The position numbers and the translations under genes are program-made. Under the pieces are notes generated by a model. That model was not told the DNA's origin, ran no database searches, and saw only the letters and a program-made list of their open reading frames with translations. Positions 60,315-64,000 of a stretch of DNA of 64,000 nucleotides are shown piece by piece (within the stretch, counting starts at the first letter, position 1; every line of letters begins with the position of its first letter). Origin of the DNA: Desulfurobacteriaceae bacterium (GTDB taxonomy: Bacteria > Aquificota > Aquificia > Desulfurobacteriales > Desulfurobacteriaceae); assembly GCA_027063785.1 (NCBI GenBank), contig JAMORC010000005.1:26050-90049 (forward strand), read 5' to 3'.

Positions 60315-61281
60315 AGAGTCGCTGATTAATGGATTCAGGGGTAAGAGGATACTGGTTGTAGGTGATTTTATGCTCGACGAGTATGTTTTCGGTAGAGTGG
60401 AGAGGATATCTCCTGAAGCTCCTGTCCCTGTAGTTGAAGCGTCAGATGTGACCTTCCAGCCCGGAGGAGCAGCAAATGTTGTTGCGAATCTCGTGTCCTT
60501 AGGTGCTGAAGTTCTGCCGGTAGGAGTTGTCGGTGATGATCCTGCCGGTGAGAAACTTATCCACAAGCTCAAAGAACTCGGCGTGGCAGTGGACTACCTC
60601 TTTTGCGATTCGAGCAGGCCTACCACCAGGAAAACGAGGATAGTTGCGGCCTCTCAGCAGCTCCTGAGGGTTGACTGGGAGTCAAGGGACTTTATACCCG
60701 ACTCTGTGGAGAAAAAGGTGCTGGGCTTCCTTTCCGACAACGCCTCTTCCTTTGATGCTGTGATAATCTCTGACTACGGTAAGGGTGTTGTTACTGAAAA
60801 GCTCTTTTCTATTACAGGCAGGTTAAAGGAGATAACGCCTGTTTTCTTGGATCCCAAAGAGAGGAACTTCCCGATATATAGGAACCTCACGGCTATGACC
60901 CCCAATGTAAAGGAAACTTTCCATGCGGTTGGGATAAAGCCTTTAAAGGATAAGGAGGCCGAGGAGGCCGGCAAGAGGCTTATAGAGAAGTTTAATCTTG
61001 ATTATGCGGTTGTAACCAGAAGCGAGAGGGGACTGTCGGTTGTTACTCCGAAAGAAACAAGGCATGTGCCGACGAGGGCAAAGCAGGTCTACGATGTGAC
61101 GGGGGCGGGGGATACGGTAATAAGTGTTTTTGCCCTTTCCGTGGCAGCCGGAGCCGACCCCTTCGAAGCAGGAGAGATTGCAAACATTGCTGCCGGTATA
61201 GTTGTGGGGAAACTCGGGACTGCGACTGTAACGGTTGAGGAACTCAGAGAGGCCGTAAAGGATGTTATGCAAGATATGTAA
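60307..61281 (+). CDS. hldE1: heptose-7-phosphate kinase (HldE N-terminal domain / RfaE1)
   Basis: 324 residues. PfkB-family sugar kinase: VVGDFMLDEYVFGRVERISPEAPVPVV is the HldE kinase signature and VTGAGDTV the active site. It makes heptose bisphosphate for LPS core; the nucleotidyltransferase domain is missing, so it is a split HldE. The start is TTG 60307, with GAGG six bases upstream. It overlaps ttuA by 20 bases. Confidence 0.92.
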   Translation: MFRESLINGFRGKRILVVGDFMLDEYVFGRVERISPEAPVPVVEASDVTFQPGGAANVVANLVSLGAEVLPVGVVGDDPAGEKLIHKLKELGVAVDYLFCDSSRPTTRKTRIVAASQQLLRVDWESRDFIPDSVEKKVLGFLSDNASSFDAVIISDYGKGVVTEKLFSITGRLKEITPVFLDPKERNFPIYRNLTAMTPNVKETFHAVGIKPLKDKEAEEAGKRLIEKFNLDYAVVTRSERGLSVVTPKETRHVPTRAKQVYDVTGAGDTVISVFALSVAAGADPFEAGEIANIAAGIVVGKLGTATVTVEELREAVKDVMQDM

Positions 61282-62188
61282 GTCAAAGGGAAGAAGAAAC
61301 AAAGCCGTAATATACCTTAGGCACCACAGGCTTGCCCTCTGCAAGGAGCATTTTATTGAATGGTTTGAAAGGCAAACGGAGAAAGCCATAAAAGAGTTTA
61401 AAATGTTTAGGAGGGAGGAGAAAGTTCTCGTTGCTGTTTCCGGCGGAAAGGATAGCCTTTCTCTCTGGTTTGCCCTTCACAGGTTGGGTTATGAAACCTA
61501 CGGTTTTCACATCAGCCTTGGAATTGAAGGTTGGAATTACTCCCAGAAGTCCCTGGAGGTATGCAGAAGGTTTTCCGAAAGGATCGGACGGCCTTTGCTG
61601 GTGTTTAACTTGAAGGAGGAATTCGGTTATTCCATAGAGGAGATAGCAGAGGGGAGTGGCAGGAAAGACGTCTGTTCTGTCTGCGGGACTTTTAAGAGGT
61701 ACCTGATGAACAAGATTGCACGGGAAAAGGACTTCAGGGTCGTGGCGACCGGTCACAACCTCGATGATGAATCGGCTCTGCTGCTTTCCAACGTTATGAG
61801 ATGGGAGCTGGGTTATCTCGGGAGGCAGTATCCCGTTCTTCCCGAGGAAGGAGGATTTGCCAGAAAAGTGAAGCCTTTCTGCTTCTTGACAGAGAAAGAA
61901 ACTGTTAGCTACGCGATTCTTAACGGGATAGAGTTTATGGAGACGGGTTGTCCGAATGCTAAAGAGGCAACTTCTAAGACTTATAAGCAGGCCTTGGCTT
62001 TCCTTGAGCACGAGATGCCGGGAACGAAGCTGAGGTTTTATAAGGAGTTTTTGAGGAAAGCCAGGCCCCTTTTTGAAAAAGAGCTTAAAAAAGAGCTGGA
62101 GCTTAACGAGTGTGAGATTTGCGGAATGCCGACAACGGCTCCTGTATGTTCAGTTTGCCGCACCCTTCAGAGGTTAAGGGAATGCTGA
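61262..62188 (+). CDS. ttuA: TtuA-type tRNA-5-methyluridine-54 2-sulfurtransferase
   Basis: 308 residues. An N-terminal zinc site CKIC...CKEH, PP-loop VSGGKDSLSL, Fe-S region CSVCGTFKR and TGHNLDDE, and a C-terminal zinc site CEICGMP...CSVC. It is the thermophile enzyme that thiolates T54 (s2T) to raise tRNA melting temperature; it resembles archaeal CTU1 and TtcA. This supports a thermophilic host. Confidence 0.85.
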   Translation: MLCKICKSKGRRNKAVIYLRHHRLALCKEHFIEWFERQTEKAIKEFKMFRREEKVLVAVSGGKDSLSLWFALHRLGYETYGFHISLGIEGWNYSQKSLEVCRRFSERIGRPLLVFNLKEEFGYSIEEIAEGSGRKDVCSVCGTFKRYLMNKIAREKDFRVVATGHNLDDESALLLSNVMRWELGYLGRQYPVLPEEGGFARKVKPFCFLTEKETVSYAILNGIEFMETGCPNAKEATSKTYKQALAFLEHEMPGTKLRFYKEFLRKARPLFEKELKKELELNECEICGMPTTAPVCSVCRTLQRLREC

Positions 62189-62988
62189 AAGTCGGGAAAA
62201 TCGAGTACTTAAATACCGTTCCGGTTTACTACGGTTTTATAACCGGTAAGATCAGTTGTGAAGGTATTGAGTTTGTAGAGGATGTTCCGTCGGAGCTTAA
62301 CAGGCTCTTGAGGGAAGGTTATCTTGATATTTCGGTAATTTCTTCTTACGAGTATTTAAGCAATAGTGAAAACTACTTGTTGCTTCCCGATTTTTCCATA
62401 TCTGCAAGGAATAGAGTCCTCAGCGTTCTATTCCTGTCAACCGTTCCGATTCACCAGCTTCACAGAAAAGATGTCTGGCTTACCAGGAGCTCTATGACGT
62501 CCCGTGAGCTTCTTAAGTATCTCTTGAGAGAGGTTTACGGCGTTGAACCGAACTTTCATTACTATTCGATGAAAGAGAGTGATCTTCCGAAAAATCCGAC
62601 CGCCCTTCTTGCCATTGGTGATGATGCGTTGAAGCTCTTGAAAAACAGGCAGTTCCCCTTTATGTATGATTTGGCAGAGGAGTGGCATAACCTTACAGGA
62701 CTTCCCTTCGTCTTTGCCCTGTGGGCAGTCAGGAGGGAGTGTTATGGAGAGAGAACGGAAGAAGTCGTTAACTTCTATAGGCGGTTGAGGGCTTCGAGGG
62801 AAGTGGGTACTGCGTCTTACGGTGAAATATGCAAGACCTACTCAAAACAGTTAAATCTGAAAGAGAGTATATGTATAAATTACTTAAAACACCTGAAGTT
62901 TAACCTTACGGAAGAGGAATTGAGTGCTCTGAAACTATTTTCGCAGAAATTAGGATTTACCTTCAGTCCAAGATTTATAAAGGTCTAA
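62182..62988 (+). CDS. mqnA: chorismate dehydratase MqnA
   Basis: 268 residues from ATG 62182, which overlaps the ttuA stop. LKVGKIEYLNTVPVYYGF is the MqnA N-terminus; it dehydrates chorismate to 3-enolpyruvoylbenzoate, opening the futalosine menaquinone route. Menaquinone would serve cytochrome bd. Chorismate comes from the aro genes in this window. The 3' end overlaps the next, convergent gene by 39 bases. Confidence 0.92.
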   Translation: MLKVGKIEYLNTVPVYYGFITGKISCEGIEFVEDVPSELNRLLREGYLDISVISSYEYLSNSENYLLLPDFSISARNRVLSVLFLSTVPIHQLHRKDVWLTRSSMTSRELLKYLLREVYGVEPNFHYYSMKESDLPKNPTALLAIGDDALKLLKNRQFPFMYDLAEEWHNLTGLPFVFALWAVRRECYGERTEEVVNFYRRLRASREVGTASYGEICKTYSKQLNLKESICINYLKHLKFNLTEEELSALKLFSQKLGFTFSPRFIKV

Positions 62989-63639
62989 CAGTTTGGACTT
63001 AAGCTCCTCCCTTTGGTTTCCTTCCAAGTCCGATATAACGGCTTCGACAAATCCTTCAAAGCCTCCTTCCGCACTTTCCTCGAGGGCATCCGAAAAGACG
63101 AGTCCTGCAACGACTCCGAAATACTCTCCGAGAAGCTTCAGTATTTCTCCTTCCTTTTCGAGGATCATGGAGACAGTGTTTTTCGTTGTATCGAGCACTT
63201 CCCTTATGTTTTCCAGTACAGCTCCGGCATCTGCGGGCAATTCTTCTTCAAAGAGCTTAAGAGCTTCGTCCGCCGTCGTAGCAGATGAAAGAATGTCTTC
63301 AACTACGAGGTTAGCTGCAACGCCGAAAACCGGGTGAAGTTCTCTTATGATCGTTTCTACGATCTCTTCCGGAAGTCTTGCAAGGAGGGATTCCGGTTTT
63401 GACTCTTCCTTTACTGCTTTTGTTCCGGTGAGGCGGGAAATGACAAAGTTATGGAAAGATTTAACCTCCTGATCGAGTTCTTCTTCGGGAAGGTCGCCCA
63501 CTTGTTTCTTTAGGGTTTTTACGGCTACTCCGTCCTTGAATATGCTCGAGACTACATTTCCCGATGTTTTGTAGTACTCCGTTTGAACGTGGTAGACGCT
63601 GCCTCCGACCTTAACGTCCTGGTTTATCGTCAGTGCCAC
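62950..63639 (-). CDS. uncharacterised protein with YHVQTE-type N-terminal domain
   Basis: 229 residues. The N-terminal about 70 residues (GGSVYHVQTEYY...IFKDGVAVKTL) are a compact beta-rich domain I recognise as recurring in hypothetical proteins, without known function. The rest is helical and acidic, with the C-terminal LKLLGEYFGVVAGLVFSDAL segment. The start is GTG 63639 with AGGAG eight bases upstream. It stands beside a DUF4388 gene, a class often found with such proteins. Confidence 0.6.
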   Translation of the reverse strand: MALTINQDVKVGGSVYHVQTEYYKTSGNVVSSIFKDGVAVKTLKKQVGDLPEEELDQEVKSFHNFVISRLTGTKAVKEESKPESLLARLPEEIVETIIRELHPVFGVAANLVVEDILSSATTADEALKLFEEELPADAGAVLENIREVLDTTKNTVSMILEKEGEILKLLGEYFGVVAGLVFSDALEESAEGGFEGFVEAVISDLEGNQREELKSKLLDLYKSWTEGKS

Positions 63640-63675
63640 CTTGCCACTCCTTCCACTTTCATTTTTTCAATGGGT

Positions 63676-63681
63676 ATTATA
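63676..63681 (-). promoter_or_regulatory. -10 box in the divergent gap before the DUF4388 gene
   Basis: Perfect TATAAT on the minus strand, about 37 bases before GTG 63639. Plus-strand alternatives overlap it. The 81-base gap otherwise contains only the Shine-Dalgarno AAGGGGAG at 63709-63716 of the next gene. Confidence 0.4.
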
Positions 63682-63720
63682 CAATAGCTCATATACAACT
63701 TAAGAATAAGGGGAGTGAAT

Positions 63721-64000
63721 ATGGAACTGAAGGGAGAGTTTAAGTCTCATTCCGAAATACTGGATCTCTTTCAAATCGTGAGTATGGGGAAAAAGTCTGG
63801 GGAGGTAAACTTAAGGTCGGATAGCGAAAGCATAACTATTTTCTTTAGGGACGGTAAAGTTTGTAACTTTATTTCCAATGTAGAACTTCTGCAGAGAATT
63901 AAAAGTCAGGTAGAGGAAAAGAAGATTTCCCTTGAGGAAGCGTTGAAGTCGCTCCTTCACTACGTTGCTCTTTGGAGTAATGGGAGGTTTAACTTTGTAG
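63721..64000 (+). CDS. DUF4388 domain protein, truncated by window edge
   Basis: 93 codons are visible from ATG 63721 (AAGGGGAG upstream). The start MELKGEFKSHSEILDLFQIV and the following KKSGEVNLR...IFFRDGKVCNF match the DUF4388/PATAN domain, a receiver-associated sensory scaffold. The gene continues past the right edge, so further domains cannot be seen. Confidence 0.8.
   Translation, partial: MELKGEFKSHSEILDLFQIVSMGKKSGEVNLRSDSESITIFFRDGKVCNFISNVELLQRIKSQVEEKKISLEEALKSLLHYVALWSNGRFNFV

Noticed and set aside
61283..62011. Minus-strand open frame of 242 codons opposite ttuA.
   Set aside because: ttuA on the plus strand has all expected catalytic and zinc motifs; the opposite frame has no recognisable domain.
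1..64000. tRNA, rRNA, riboswitch, CRISPR array, insertion sequence or prophage.
   Set aside because: Gaps are too short for most of these and no cloverleaf, regular repeat array, transposase or integrase was found on either strand by eye; a covariance-model scan would settle small RNAs.

Overview
The window (64 kb) is densely coded chromosomal DNA, with 72 genes and no gene-free stretch over about 190 bases. It looks like a thermophilic, Gram-negative, hydrogen-oxidising autotroph, most likely of the Aquificota (Desulfurobacteriaceae, Thermovibrio/Desulfurobacterium type). That placement is inference from gene content: an archaeal-type HydBGDA hydrogenase beside a membrane-bound group 4 hydrogenase, lipid A genes (lpxA, the heptose kinase hldE1), TtuA-type tRNA thiolation typical of thermophiles, futalosine-pathway menaquinone synthesis (mqnA), malate dehydrogenase and a class I fumarase subunit of a (reductive) TCA cycle, cytochrome bd and flagellar accessory genes. 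No tRNA, rRNA, CRISPR array, insertion sequence or prophage was seen.

Layout. 1-11061 (minus) is one long apparent operon read from metH through apt, fabF, rnc, maf, a coiled-coil membrane protein, a response regulator, ispF, fabZ, lpxA, a metallo-beta-lactamase protein and hslO to a truncated archaemetzincin. 11107-14184 (minus) is ispG-folB-GGDEF-queH, divergent from bioC. 14910-18353 (minus) is mdh, a SWIM zinc-finger protein and fumA. 18735-28540 (minus) is a hydrogenase supercluster: hydB-hydG-hydD-hydA, a cyclic-nucleotide-binding protein, then a seven-gene Ech-like membrane hydrogenase module that includes a tetraheme cytochrome c. 28727-33826 holds coaD, an aldehyde dehydrogenase, a phosphoesterase, epmA, ubiX and argB. 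33944-37204 (plus) is cydA-cydB-cydX followed by two small membrane proteins. 37201-42968 (minus) is gltX, miaA, hfq, an HgdB-like protein and rqcH. 43039-50811 holds fhlB, then on the minus strand a regulator, pilB, DUF190, aroD, a CcsA/HemX protein, hemA, hemC, hemD and flgM. 50892-62988 (plus) is amiC-aroA-MFS-truA-gpmI-ileS-radC-hldE1-ttuA-mqnA. The end holds an uncharacterised protein and the start of a DUF4388 protein.

The most notable observation is in the soluble hydrogenase large subunit (hydA). The conserved C-terminal DPCxxCxxH nickel motif reads DP-TGA-IACAVH in frame, so the usual nickel-ligand cysteine is a TGA codon. A 6-bp hairpin with loop AGTTT follows at SECIS-like distance. 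This predicts a selenocysteine-containing [NiFeSe] enzyme of the HydBGDA (group 3b-like) type. A conventional gene caller would stop the protein at DP, lose two metal ligands and the post-histidine tail, and so miscall it.

Other points: an apparent promoter that moves the hydB start to an internal TTG; a near-consensus sigma-28 promoter before flgM; a 30-codon cydX and a 34-codon membrane ORF; and overlap of all seven convergent gene pairs by 4-44 bases. TTG start codons with good Shine-Dalgarno sequences are common (metH, mdh, hydB, coaD, ubiX, miaA, flgM, radC, hldE1). Minus-strand coordinates are given low to high throughout.
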